Below are positions 30,599-40,599 of a stretch of DNA of 64,000 nt, in pieces. The notes beneath the pieces were generated by a model. That model made no database searches, was not told the DNA's origin, and saw only the letters and a list, made by a program, of their open reading frames with translations. Origin of the DNA: Lepidostoma basale. Its lineage: Eukaryota > Arthropoda > Insecta > Trichoptera > Lepidostomatidae. The DNA is taken from the NCBI GenBank assembly GCA_022606425.2, contig JAHDVF020001503.1:1-64000 (forward strand), in the 5' to 3' direction. The position numbers were made by a program, and so were the translations under genes. The number at the start of each line of letters is the position of its first letter. The stretch's first letter is position 1.

Positions 30599-31530
30599 AA
30601 AGTGACGAGACACTACGAGTGACACAAAGAGCCATGGAAAGAGCCATGTTCTCAAATCAAATCAAATCCAATCAGTTTATTTACTCAAAAGACATTACAA
30701 ACAGCATAAATGTTTAAGGCATCTATTGAGTACAGGTCAAATATTATATACATACAACATAGTACCAGGAACGCATTAAAGATGGTTTCACATTAAGAAG
30801 ACAAGATACTTTCTAAAGTCAAGAGTACTTGTCACTAATACGAAAGACCGCGAGGAGACCGCGTTCAGCAGACTAATTGCTCTTCCCACCGGTGCCACCG
30901 GTACAGATTGGTTCTGGCGGCCGGTAGGTAAAACAATCTGTGCTGTCGCTGTCGGAGATATCTATCGGGGACAAAAAGACCAACATCCTACAGTACGGCC
31001 GAGTTCTCGAAGTATCCCCTAATTAATCTGAAGAAATGGGTTATTAGATGTCCATCTCTTCGAAGCTGTAGAGAATTGGTTCCGAGCATTCCCAAAAGAA
31101 ATGCCGTGGGATAGAGCCACGGATGACTACCATACTCCCTCATGTAGAGACACCTCTCCAGCATAACGGAATATCTCCCTTCGTGAGGACTCCTTATCAC
31201 AGAACCACTTAGGAATAAGCCTAAGAGACAGAGTCAGAAACGAGACGGTGAGAGAAAAAACAAAGGTCACTGACATCATCCACCTGTAGCGACTCTACAG
31301 TGGCAATGGGCAGGTCACGTAGCCAGAAGCTAGAAGACTGCTGACTTGGAGACCGTGGACGGCAAAGAGAAGTGCAGGGTGACCGCAACTACGGTGGAAG
31401 GATGATCTGAACAGACACGTCGGAATAACCTGGATGCAGTCTGCACAGGACAGAGTGACATGGAAGCGAATGGAGGAGGCCTTCGTCCAGGAGTGGACGG
31501 GAATAGGCCGAGGAAGAAGAAGAATAAACT
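30599..31530 (+). mobile_element. LINE-F copy split by LINE-C
   Basis: 'gagccatggaaagagccatg' at 30630 continues, after the LINE-C insertion (30652-31209), with LGISLRDRVRNETVREKTKV, then WQWAGHVARS and a 3' part ending 'aggccgaggaagaagaagaa'. The undisturbed order is seen at 26720-26890. Confidence 0.75.
30652..31209 (-). mobile_element. LINE-C copy
   Basis: The ATTTG-type tail at 30652-30680 is followed (minus sense) by pieces coding for LLTLESILS, VTPVGRAISLLNAVS, LRRDGHLITHFFRLIRGYFE and MIRSPHEGRYSVMLERCLYM. The last is the upstream part of the same C-terminal region. Inserted precisely within LINE-F. Confidence 0.78.
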
Positions 31531-31539
31531 AAACAAAAC

Positions 31540-31770
31540 AAAAAATAGATCTCTTAGACGAATGTGTAGAAAATATGTGTATGATAGAGTGTCGAATCAA
31601 AATATAATAAGAGAATGCGGTGTAAATTAAAATGTTATGAACAAAATAAAGGGTCATTAAGATGGTTTGGACACATGGAAAAAATTAATGAAGACAGAAT
31701 AGTAAAAAAAAGTATATATTATCATTGTTAATGGAACTAGAAATAGATGAAGACCGAGGAAAACGTGACA
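31540..31770 (+). mobile_element. LINE-A remnant
   Basis: Decayed SLRRMCRKYVYDRVSNQNII, RWFGHMEKINEDR and RPRKT segments, ending about 35 bases before the acceptor of the plus-strand exon at 31804. Confidence 0.6.
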
Positions 31771-31803
31771 CGATCTTTTTCACGAATTTTTTTTTTATTG
31801 CAG

Positions 31804-31892
31804 GTCATTCCGATGGTGGTTATATGTGTCGGTGCCGTCGTCGGAGTCATCAGCTTCTCCATCTACAACGCTACCAGCATGACGGATGTGGT
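31804..31892 (+). CDS. NDUFA4/NMES1-like small membrane protein, internal exon
   Basis: The acceptor is 'tttttttttattgcag' and the donor 'gtgagt'. The exon encodes VIPMVVICVGAVVGVISFSI, then YNATSMTDVV. This is a single hydrophobic span preceded by 'IP' and followed by a 'TDVV' turn, the pattern of the NDUFA4 (COXFA4)/NMES1 (C15orf48) family. Those are ~80-residue proteins of the mitochondrial inner membrane associated with cytochrome c oxidase. It starts in phase 0 and ends after two bases of a codon, matching the exon at 32812. The first exon (mitochondrial leader, typically ending ...K.PE) was not found. Family assignment is from pattern recognition, not alignment. Confidence 0.6.
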
Positions 31893-31894
31893 GT

Positions 31895-32350
31895 GAGTAT
31901 ACCATCAGCTTATATCCGTCCACCCCTGAACGTAGGACCCCTCCAACTGCTTCGATGTCTGTCGATCCTAGGCAGCACGAATCCATGTCGTAACGGGGAT
32001 CTCTATAATGCCGTCCTTTCATCGAATTTGGGGAACTCTTAAGTTTCGGGTCGCAGCTCCAGGACACCAGAACAGAAGTCATTTTGTCAATTTATCGTCA
32101 GAGCTATGAGCGACATTTCTTGCTACTCTTTCGATGATACCCAGACACTCCTGTTCTGGCTCTAATAGGGGTGTTTCTCACCCTATCTGCTACAATGATC
32201 CCCAACATTCCTCTTTCCATAGATCTTTGGATAATTCTGCTTATTTGCACTTTTCTGAGACCATGTCATAGTTTCAAACCCATAAGATACCACCGGCAGG
32301 ACGCAGCAGTCAAACACCTTTCGTTTAAGGTTAATGTGGGTACTTGAATT
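31895..32350 (-). mobile_element. LINE-F fragment within the intron
   Basis: The minus strand encodes RVRNTPIRARTGVSGYHRKS-like and WSCDPKLKSSPN segments shared with 41590-41935. It lies between the two plus-strand exons. Confidence 0.55.
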
Positions 32351-32384
32351 TTTCAAAATATACTCCATTTTTCAAATCAGACAG

Positions 32385-32795
32385 ACAATCCATCTTTTGC
32401 CAGTTCCGTGATTCACTTCCATACACAAGGTCCGGCATAAGAACACCGTTGTAAGCTACCATATAAAAAAATTTCTCTCTATCCGTATGAAAGATATCAC
32501 AATTAAAATTTCATCCTTCTTTTGCCAGTTCCGTTCCTCTCATCTATACACAAGTGTCGGCATAAGAACACCATTGTGAACTGCCATATAAACATTTTTC
32601 TCTCTATCCGTATGAAAGATATCACAATTAAAATTTCATCCTTATTTTGCCAGTTCCGTGCTTCACTTCTATACACAAGTGTCGGCATAAGAACACCATT
32701 ATGAACTGCCATATTAAAAAAATTCTCTCTATCCGTATGAAAGATATCACAATTAAAATTTCATCCTCGTTTTGCCAGTTCCATGTTTTATTATA
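32385..32795. repeat. 125-bp tandem repeat derived from LINE-A (about 3.3 units)
   Basis: 'cataagaacacc' recurs at 32436, 32561 and 32686. Each unit joins LINE-A codons (minus sense MYGSEARNWQKKDE and AVHNGVLMPTL) to 'tctctctatccgtatgaaag'. It lies directly before the acceptor at 32811. Confidence 0.82.
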
Positions 32796-32811
32796 ATATA
32801 TATATTTTCAG

Positions 32812-32875
32812 GTTCAGCAAGAAGAGCGGAACGCTGGGAGACAGGATCGACCTGAAGAACCCTCCTCATCTGAAG
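32812..32875 (+). CDS. NDUFA4/NMES1-like protein, second internal exon
   Basis: Acceptor 'tatatatattttcag', donor 'gtagga'. The exon supplies the last base of a Val codon and then encodes FSKKSGTLGDRIDLKNPPHL and K, ending in phase 0. In the family, this stretch after the membrane span carries a basic patch and a '(D/N)P..' turn before the C-terminal tail, which must lie on a further exon not found here. The two exons are 920 bases apart and splice in frame, which is the main support that they belong together. The gene is antisense to Rbp6 and lies just upstream of its known exons or inside an upstream Rbp6 intron. Confidence 0.58.
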
Positions 32876-33404
32876 GTAGGACTCCCAATATTTTAATCGA
32901 TATAAAAATGTTGAATTTATTTATTAGGCGAATAACACTCTTATCGCAATGGGCGCTACAGTCTATATTCGTGTGAACTAATTTCGTTTGATGTTTAATT
33001 TGTATAATGTGATTCACCGAGAGATGGCGCTCAAGTCGGTTTAAATGACAGCTACAAATCGTCAGTAGATCGTCATGGCATTACCGCGCGTGGATTAACG
33101 GATTTCATTGTAAAACATCGTGTTTTTGGAGAAACGCGTCGTTGTATGGGATAAATGAAAAGATACAGAACTTCAATGAATTTTATTTCTTCTTCTTCTT
33201 CTTCTTTTGATAGATCTGACGATCTTAATTTTATTTGATTATTTCAAATATTACGTATGCAAATACTCGTATATAGCAACAGAGAATCGTTGTCGGGTCC
33301 GCTAGACATAAATACATTTGAGATTGATAAAAACGGTGTAGTCAAGAAAGGGTACAATAATATTTTGAATACAAGAGAAAGAGAGAGGAGGTTTTCGAGA
33401 AATA

Positions 33405-34085
33405 AGAATATATGACGATTTGTGATATAAGTGCGATGGGCGAGTATTTGGAGCAAGGGAAGCATGTTTACAAGAGACGGAAAAATAGAGAAAGACATCG
33501 AAAGAAGGGTTGGTTGCTGGGAATAAAATAAATGGCGCACTCAAAGTCATTACTGCAAATACAAATATATCCACAGAAGCAAAGATGGCAGTACACAACG
33601 GAGTTCTAGTGCCAACCCTCATGTATGGAAGTGAACCTTTAAGCTGGCAAAAGAAGAATAAACGCCGTAGAAATGAGATCACTAAGAAGAATGTGGGGGA
33701 AAACGTTGTATGATAGAATACAGAACGATGAAATAAGAGAGAAATGTAAGGCGATGACTGCATCATGGATAAAATTAAAAAAGGATCCTTGAGATGGTTT
33801 GGACATATGGAACGAATGGATGAGAGAAGAACGGTTAAAAAGTTGTACACAGGCAGCGTGAGTGGAAAAAGAAGCCGAGGACGACCGAGGAAAACATGAC
33901 ATGTCCAAATTAATCAATTACTAAAAGGCGGTCACATTCGTAGTCGGAATAATCTACGTGCGTGCATGGTACGATGTATGAATGTAGAGGAATCCCGAGA
34001 GGTATGCCAGGACAGAGCATTGTGGGGATCCATCCTCTCTGCCTACCCCCCCGAGGAAATGGCGTGATGGTTAGTTAGTTAGTTC
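33405..34085 (+). mobile_element. LINE-A2 copy
   Basis: From 'tgtttacaagagacgg' (FTRDGKIEKDIERRVG) through MYGSEPLSWQKKNKRRRNEI, RWFGHMERMDERRTVKKLYT and RGRPRKT to 'gaggaaatggcgtgatggtt' with (GTTA)n. Bases 32876-33404 between it and the plus-strand exon, and 34086-34394 after it, hold no recognisable gene. Confidence 0.78.
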
Positions 34086-34394
34086 GTTAAGAGAGAGGAA
34101 TACTTGGATTATCTCCGAAAGTAATTCGAAATGCACTCGATACGCATGCCCAAGAACGTTTTTGGATAATTTTGAATATTGCAATCGAGATATATATGGC
34201 CGAGCTATAGAGGGCTCCCTCCGCCTACCGAAGCTGTTATAGGCGCAGCGGCGCCTTTCGTCAGCTTCACTCGTGCACTCCCTAGGTCCGTCCCCCGTCC
34301 GTGTGGGACTTACGTTTAATAATAATAATATATGTAAATTTGCAACCATGAGGGACCCAGACCACATTTAAGCTAAGCATATTTGTAATCGAGA

Positions 34395-34475
34395 TAAGTA
34401 ATATGCCAGGAGATAAAAGTGTGGCAGTGTATAATTTCTGCCTACACTTCGAGGAGACGGCGTGACGGTTAGTTT
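34395..34475 (+). mobile_element. LINE-A terminus scrap
   Basis: 'agataaaagtgtggcagtg' to 'gaggagacggcgtgacggtt': the last 80 bases of the family. Confidence 0.6.
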
Positions 34476-34514
34476 TACCAGCTTGATTGTCCCTGATATG
34501 CGCCTTTGAAGAAG

Positions 34515-34745
34515 TGTAAACTAACTAATCATCATGCCGTTTTCACGGAGGGATAGGCAGAGAAGATGGAACGCCATAATGCTCCGTGATTCCTCTACAT
34601 TCATACAACGTAACATGCACACTCGCCGATTTTTCCTACTTAGAATGTGGCCGCCTTTTAGTATTTGATCAATTTGGTCATGCAATGTTTTCCGTGGTCT
34701 TCCACGGCTTCTATTTCCAACGACACTGCTTGTATACAACATTTT
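34515..34745 (-). mobile_element. LINE-A2 copy, truncated
   Basis: The minus frame reads RSRGRPRKTLHDQIDQILKG, then GHILSRKNRRVCMLRCMNVE to a terminus 'tccgtgaaaacggcatgatg'. Confidence 0.72.
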
Positions 34746-34825
34746 AACAATTATTTTCTCTAGAAGTTTTATTATATTTTATGATAATGACATGTTTCGC
34801 CCTTCTAAGGCATTATCAAATGTAC
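34746..34825 (-). repeat. Penelope-like tail with hammerhead-like motif
   Basis: The minus-strand motif at 34788-34822 reads 'tttgataatgccttagaagg', then 'gcgaaacatgtcattatc'; same subfamily as 19727 and 8853. Confidence 0.62.
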
Positions 34826-34827
34826 AA

Positions 34828-35525
34828 ACATACAAACAAACCATCACGACGTTTCCCCGCAGGGGTAGGCAGAGAGAATGGACCGCTACATTACTCTATC
34901 CTGGCAAACCTCTCTAGATTCCTCCACATTCATACAACGAGTCATACACGCACGTCGATTCCTCCGATTTCTAACATGACCAACCTTTAAAATTGGATTA
35001 ATTTAGTCATGCCATGTTTTCCTCGGTCTGCCTCGACTCCGTTCTCCATTTACATCATTAACGTATACTATCTTAACCATTATTTCTCCATCCATGCGTT
35101 CCATATGTCCGAACCAACGCGGCGATCCTTTCATAATTTTGTTCATAATACCTTCTTCCGCTCTACATTCCTTTCTTATATCAGCATTTGAGATTCTGTC
35201 GTATATCGTTCTACCACACATACGTCTTAGGGACCTCATCTCTACCGCATTTATTCTACTCTCATCCTTCTTTTGCCAGTTCCATGCTTCGCTTCCATAC
35301 ATTAAGGTTGGGACCAGAACTCCATTGTGAACGGCCGTTTTCGCTTTCATTGATAAATTCTTGTTTCCAATAACTATTTTTAAAGCTCCATTCACTTTGT
35401 TACCCGCACCAACCCTTCTTTCGACGTCACTATCCGTTCGGGCATCTGCTGTGAACATACTACCTAAATACACAAATTCCCTCACCTGTTCCAAGTTCTC
35501 TTCGTTCACACTACTTGTATGTTTC
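34828..35525 (-). mobile_element. LINE-A3, best-preserved copy
   Basis: A 185-codon frame runs NLEQVREFVYLGSMFTADAR, VERRVGAGNKVNGALKIVIG, LMYGSEAWNWQKKDESRINA, IYDRISNADIRKECRAEEGI and RGRPRKTWHD, then shifts frame before the (GTTT)n tail. No RT catalytic motif remains. Confidence 0.83.
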
Positions 35526-35790
35526 CATTTAACCATTCTTCTCTCGTCCATTCGTTCCATATGTCCATATCAACTGCCATACGTCTCTTCCTTATTTCGT
35601 CGTTTTGTATTTTATCCTATATCGATTTTCCGCACATTCTTCTCAGTGATCTCATTCATGTCTACGGCAGCCCCTAGTTTCACTTCCATACATAAGGTTT
35701 GGCACTAAAACACCATTATGTGCTGCCGTCTTTGCTCCAATGGATATATTTTTATTTGCAGTGATCGTTATTTTTAATATTACTTATGAT
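35526..35790 (-). mobile_element. LINE-A2 fragment
   Basis: Broken frames with GHMERMDERRMVKW, MYGSETRGC and IANKNISIGAKTAAHNG-type segments. Probably part of the same host element as 34515-34745. Confidence 0.6.
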
Positions 35791-36529
35791 GCAATCATAT
35801 CTGCCTTAACCTTTCCCTTACGGTGCTAAAATAAAAACGCGCGTTCCTGTGTTGGGTGGTCAGTATCCAATCAAAAATTAGCCACTTTAAATCGGAAAAA
35901 TAAGAACATTCATAGCTAATCCCCTTAATTAATTATAATTGAAGATAAAAATTATAATAATTGAGATTTATTTGCTAAAAATATATTTTTTTTAAATTGT
36001 TGCAAGCCCGAGAGCTACTGCCGGCGGCAGTGAGAACATTGAGCTCCTCGCGCTTCCACAGTGAAGTATGCAAGAGTGAGATGCGAATATAGTGTCGCGC
36101 ACAGAGCGCTGTTTATACGCGAATTTGTTTTCGATTTTCACAAAATACCTCCGATGTACCCGATGATTCTGATTATTATTATTATTATTATTTAAATCAA
36201 TTCGTAAATATATTATGGAGGGCTACCTAAAATTTTAACCTTGTATTTATTAAATGTATAGAGATATGGATGGTTTTTAGAAGCAACGTGTAGAAGATAC
36301 CCATCATAGGGAAGGGAGGGTTAAATTTCTTCATTAATTCTAAGAAGTGAAATTTATGTAATTGTATTTTTTACGTCCTGGACAAGAGACAGACGCTAGG
36401 CGGGATTGGCTGCACCCAAGATCGATACACACCAGACGGAATGTGGCTATACAGTCCTATAGGACAGTTCCCCTTCACGGATGGGTAGACATGTGTAGCG
36501 ACATACATCTGTCCAATATTTGTGTCCAA

Positions 36530-36790
36530 CTAGCTAACTGACCAACACGCCCTTTACCGACATAACGGCCGCCATACCATTATATACTGACACAACTCTC
36601 GCGCCTCTTCTACATTCACACACCGTGAAACGCACGCTCGTCGATTGCACATACTTCGAACATGGCCGCCTATCAGTATTTAGTTAATTTGGTCATGCCA
36701 TATTTTTCCTCCATATGTTCAAACCACCTTAGTGACCCTTTCTTAAATTTATTTACGACGCATTCATCCGCCTTATTAACTTCATTTCCA
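36530..36790 (-). mobile_element. LINE-A2 fragment inside the inverted-repeat element
   Basis: Terminus 'agggcgtgttggt', then CVNVEEARELCQY-like and GGHVRSMCNRRACVSRCVNV-like segments, strongly decayed. Confidence 0.55.
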
Positions 36791-36799
36791 TCCTCGGCT

Positions 36800-37010
36800 T
36801 CTATTCTAGTGCTAGACGTATGACGTGATTATCTTCTTCTTCTTCGTCAGCCTTCATCGGTCCACTGCTGGACATAGGCCTCTTCCCTTCCCTTCCACTC
36901 GTCTCTATCTCCTGCCAGCCGTAGCCACATTTCCCCCCCACGGCAGCAATGTCGTCGGCCCACCTTTTTGCGGGCCTTTTTGCCTTATCGTTTTCTGGAT
37001 ACATCTATAC
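36800..37010 (-). mobile_element. RTE-like 3' end inside the inverted-repeat element
   Basis: The minus strand encodes RPAKRWADDIAAVGGKCGYG, then WQEIETSGREGKRPMSSSGP and MKADEEEE*, a very common lepidopteran RTE-type C-terminus with a GAAGAA tail. Confidence 0.65.
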
Positions 37011-37689
37011 TTCACCCTGTCTCGCCACTAAAAATTATTTACATGCGGCGACACTTGAATTTAACCCTCCCTTCCCTGTGATGGGTATCTTCTACACGTT
37101 GTTTCTAATAACCATCAATATCTCTATACATATAATAAATACAAGGTTAAGGTTTTAGGTATTCCTCAGAATTTATCGGGTACATCGGAGGTATTTTGTG
37201 AACATCGGAAACAAAATTCGTAGCACTGAGTGCGCGACACTATATTCGCATCTCACTCTTGCATACTTCACTGTGGAAGCGCGAGGAGCTCAATGTTTTC
37301 ATTGCCCGGCAGCAGCTCTCGGGCTTGCAACTAGAGTGGACCTATGCCCGTTACGTGAACGTTGCCAGATGTTTTTTTAAAAATGTTTTTAGCAAATAAA
37401 TCTCAATTATTATAATTTTTAACTTCAAATATAATTAATTAAGGGGATTAGCTGTGAATGTTCTTATTTTTCCGATTTAAAATTGATTTTTGATTGGGTA
37501 CTGACTACCCAACACAGGAACGCGCGTTTTTATTTTAGCACCGTAAGGGAAAGATTAAGCATTTATAATATTAACAGGACGTTTTCAATTTTTTACATTT
37601 GACTTGATTTTTTTATCGTTATCCGATAAAAAAATCCAGTCAAATGTAAGTCCGTTATATCGAGATTTTACGGTACTACAGAATTTCAA

Positions 37690-37990
37690 ATGCTGATATA
37701 AAAAAAGGAATGTAAAGCGGAAGAAAGTATTATAAACAAAATTATGAAAGGATCACTGCGTTGGTTTGGACATATGATACGCATGGATGAATGAAGAATG
37801 ACTAAGAAAGTATACGCTGTGAATGGAGTACGGAGTCCGTAGGAGACCAAGGAAAACTTGGCATGACCAGATTAATCAAATTTAAAGGGTCGGCCATGAC
37901 TCGCTGTATGAATGTGGATGAATCTAGAGAGGTGTGTCAGGATCGAGAGTGTGGCGGTCCATTCGCACGAAACGGCGTGATGGTTTGTTG
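37690..37990 (+). mobile_element. LINE-A3 copy, truncated
   Basis: Segments ISNADIKKECKAEESIINKI, RWFGHMIRMDE and RRPRKTWHDQINQI, with terminus 'acggcgtgatggtttgttg'. Confidence 0.7.
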
Positions 37991-38139
37991 TTAAATAAAA
38001 TCTTTGTCGCCTATTATCGAATTATTATTATTACTTTGTTGAAGAAACACCTTACATTATTACAGCGCGAGCAAAATCGATTTAAAGTGTGTAAAAAAGA
38101 ATATTAAAAGAAATATACATAGAACCTTCAGAAGAGGAA

Positions 38140-38390
38140 TATGCCAATTATTTCCTTGCTGCCTTTATCGTAAGGGTATTCACGAATTCGCCATAATTGC
38201 ATCCAAAGAGGTCTATCTCTTTCGCAACCTCATTTAAAAAACGAATCGCTTTCAATACAAGAGAACTTCGAAGGGCCTCTGTGCGGCAATTTGGGGCATT
38301 AAATAATATATGCCCCCTGCTCTGCTATAACTATGGGGAACGTATAGATTCAGCTCTCTCAGTATTCCTGGATAGTAAATACCTCCGGAT
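38140..38390 (-). mobile_element. LINE-C-related fragment
   Basis: The minus strand encodes NCRTEALRSSLVLKAIRFLN, then EVAKEIDLFGCNYGEFVNTL, which follows the same pattern as LINE-C (RTNLPLVTPLGRAISLLN..SSEIDVFH) but is clearly divergent. A distinct family member or older copy. Confidence 0.5.
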
Positions 38391-38429
38391 AATAGTTTTA
38401 AAAAAATGTATTATCGCGTCGCAAATGCG

Positions 38430-38715
38430 GCGCCAGCGGCGCACAAAGTGTTAAAAGCCGAACCGAGGCGCTCCGGAGCCGGCCGGAGCCGGCCGACCGC
38501 CGGGCGGGGCGGGGCGGGCTGCGCAGACCGCGTCAGGCGAGCGACCGCGCAGGGGACGTCGCCCGAGCGGCCGCGGAAAGAGCCGAGCGCGGCCGAAGCG
38601 GCCCCTCCGCGCCGCGCCTCACTTCTACCGAGAATCTAGGGGGTGGAACGCTCCGCGCGATTCTGGGGCCCGGCGCAAAAGAGGGCGCGCTTTTCGCGGG
38701 GGATGTTTTTAACCT
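38430..38715. promoter_or_regulatory. CpG/GC-rich island
   Basis: About 280 bases of very GC-rich, CpG-dense sequence ('ggagccggccggagccggcc', 'gcggggcggggcgggctgcg') in AT-rich repeats. No conserved peptide in any frame. It lies upstream of the known Rbp6 exons on that strand and could hold a promoter or 5' UTR exon, but nothing in the sequence proves it. Confidence 0.35.
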
Positions 38716-38759
38716 TTGCACTTACTAAATTATACATATTTTATTATAAAAACAAAAAA

Positions 38760-39290
38760 TCAAGATGGCAGTGCACAATGGTGTTCTTCTACCGACCCTT
38801 ATGTATGGAAGCGAAGCATGGAACTGGCAAAAGAAGGATGAAAGTAAAATAAATGCAGTAGAAATGAGATCTCTTAGATGAATGTGTGAATACTCTTTGT
38901 ATGATAGAGTGTCGAATGAATATATAAGAAGTGAATGCGGTGCGATGATGGTGTCATGAACAAAATAATGAAAGGATCATTAAGATGGTTTGGACATATG
39001 GAAAGAATGAATGAAGAAAGAATGGTAAAAAAATTACATGTTAACGATGTAAATGGAACTAGAAATAGAATGGGAAGACCGAGGAAAACGTGGCACGATC
39101 TAATAAATCAAATATTGAATGTCGGCCATGTGAGGAGTCAGAGATATCGACGCGCGTGCATGACACGATGTATGAATGTTGAGGAAGCGAATTGAGAAAT
39201 ATGTCAGGAAAGAAAAGTGTGGCAGTCCATTCTTTCTGCCTACCCCTTGGGGAGACGGCGTGATGGTTTGTTAGTTAGTTTTAGTTAAAA
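38760..39290 (+). mobile_element. LINE-A copy
   Basis: 'aagatggcagtgcacaatgg' onward: LMYGSEAWNWQKKDESKINA, a frame break at a TGA after SLR, then MNKIMKGSLRWFGHMERMNE to GRPRKTWHDLINQILNVGHV and a (GTTT/GTTA) tail. Confidence 0.8.
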
Positions 39291-39294
39291 ACAA

Positions 39295-39700
39295 AATCCA
39301 TCACGCCGTTTCTCCGCAGGGGTAGGCAGAGAGAATGGACTGCCACACTACTCTATTCCGATTGTTCCTACATAGAACATGGCCGCTTTTCCGTATGTGT
39401 ACCACGTTTTCCTTGGCCTCCCTTTTCCATTCACACTACTTGTAAATATATTTTAACTATTCTTCCCTCATCCATGTGTCCAAACCATCTAAGTGACCCT
39501 GTCTTCATATTATTTAGGACACACTTATTCGGCTTACGTCCCTTTCTTACTTCTTCATCGAGTATTCTATCATACATTGTTTTTCAGCACATTCTTCTAA
39601 GCGATCTCATTTCTACGGCATTTATTCTACTTTTATCCTTCTTCTGTCAATTCCGAGCTTCACATCCAAATATAAGGGTCGGCACTAGAACAAGACTACA
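39295..39700 (-). mobile_element. LINE-A2 copy with internal deletion
   Basis: Terminus 'cgtttctccgcaggggtagg', then a jump over the CMNVEE region to GRPRKTWYTY-like, GHMDEGRIVKIYLQ-like and AVEMRSLRRMC segments. Confidence 0.65.
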
Positions 39701-39799
39701 TAATAGCATATCACATAACTATTAATTTGTATAAGATAATCGAATGATATTACTGAAATCCCTTGATGGAAGCTCATTTTAATTAAATTAAATGATATT

Positions 39800-39935
39800 T
39801 TTTTAACTACTTTCACTTTGGTCTTGTCAAACCAGTCTGTCGATGTCAGCGAGGCCGGCGAAACGGGTCGCTGTCGAAATAAAGACAAAAGTGAAAGTAG
39901 TGAAAAAAACATCGTTTTATTAAATTATTATTTGA
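39800..39935 (+). repeat. Penelope-like tail, degenerate motif
   Basis: 'ctgtcgatgtcagcgaggcc', then 'ggcgaaacgggtcgctgtcg' and 'aaataaagacaaaagtg'. GAAA is retained but the CTGANGA core and CCGG are mutated. Same subfamily as 6190-6365. Confidence 0.5.
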
Positions 39936-39939
39936 CGAA

Positions 39940-40085
39940 TTTTTATGTATTAAAACATTGTTTTTGCACTTTTGAGTTTATTTTTATCGACATGTTTCGA
40001 AGGCTTACACCTTCATCATCAGGAGAACGATATAAAATAGTGTTTTAATTCATAAAAAATCGTCGTTATGGAATTCCACAGTATT
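39940..40085 (-). ncRNA. Hammerhead-like ribozyme motif in a Penelope-like tail (best copy)
   Basis: Minus strand 39989-40022: core CTGATGA, then stem II GAAGG/CCTTC with a six-base loop, then GAAA, palindromic CATG and the TC of a GTC cleavage triplet, followed by 'gataaaaataaactc'. All invariant hammerhead core bases are present. One extra T stands between the core and stem II. Stem III is only the palindrome, as described for the minimal hammerheads of Penelope-like elements, which are thought to act as dimers. RNA expression and activity are not shown by sequence. Confidence 0.6.
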
Positions 40086-40104
40086 AACGCCTTAAGTTTA
40101 TCCA

Positions 40105-40440
40105 AAATTAAATTATTATTTAACTAACTAACTAACTAACCATCACGCCGTCTCCCCGAAGGGGTAGGCAGAAAAAATGAACTGCCGCACTTTTCTTTTC
40201 TGACATATTTCTCAATTCACTTCCTCAACATTCAGACATCGTGTCATGCACGCGCGTCGATATCTCTGATTCCTCACATGGCCGACATTTAATATTTGAT
40301 TTATTTGATCGTACCGCGTTTTCCTCGGTCTTCCTCTATTTCTGGTTCCATTTACATCATTAACATACAATTTTTTTACCATTCAATAATGATCCTTTCA
40401 TTATTTTGTTCATGACAACATCATTCGCACCAAATTAATT
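40105..40440 (-). mobile_element. LINE-A copy
   Basis: (GTTA)n tail, terminus 'ccccgaaggggtaggcag', then CLNVEEVN-like, RGRPRKTRYDQINQILNVGH and a deletion joining to NKIMKGSLL. Confidence 0.75.
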
Positions 40441-40599
40441 ATTAATTTGTAAAAAAAAACTTTCTTGTCATTGCTTAAAGAAGACTCATAACGCTGCAAT
40501 TGCAATAATTTCTGCGCGACAAATAGCGGATCTCGCTCGCACGCTAGTAGTAGTAGTAGTGATTTCTTATTATGGCGTTATATAACAGGACAAAAAAAA

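Larger units (their letters stand above)
35806..37558. mobile_element. Long-inverted-repeat element with TTAA flanks (piggyBac-like, non-autonomous)
   Basis: The ends are TTAA-'cctttcccttacggtgct' (left) and the complement of TTAA-'tctttcccttacggtgct' (right). TTAA duplication and a short C/T-rich terminus suggest the piggyBac superfamily. The inverted arms are about 500 bases each (35810-36345 and 37055-37554). They share 'aaaaacgcgcgttcctgtg', 'caagcccgagagctactgcc', 'atgcgaatatagtgtcgcgc' and 'gggaagggagggttaa'. The middle holds LINE-A2 (36530-36790) and RTE-like (36800-37010) fragments and no transposase. Confidence 0.78.

Noticed and set aside
36360..36530. Possible transposase remnant in the middle of the TTAA-flanked element
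   Set aside because: Short stop-rich frames with no recognisable DDE or other motif.
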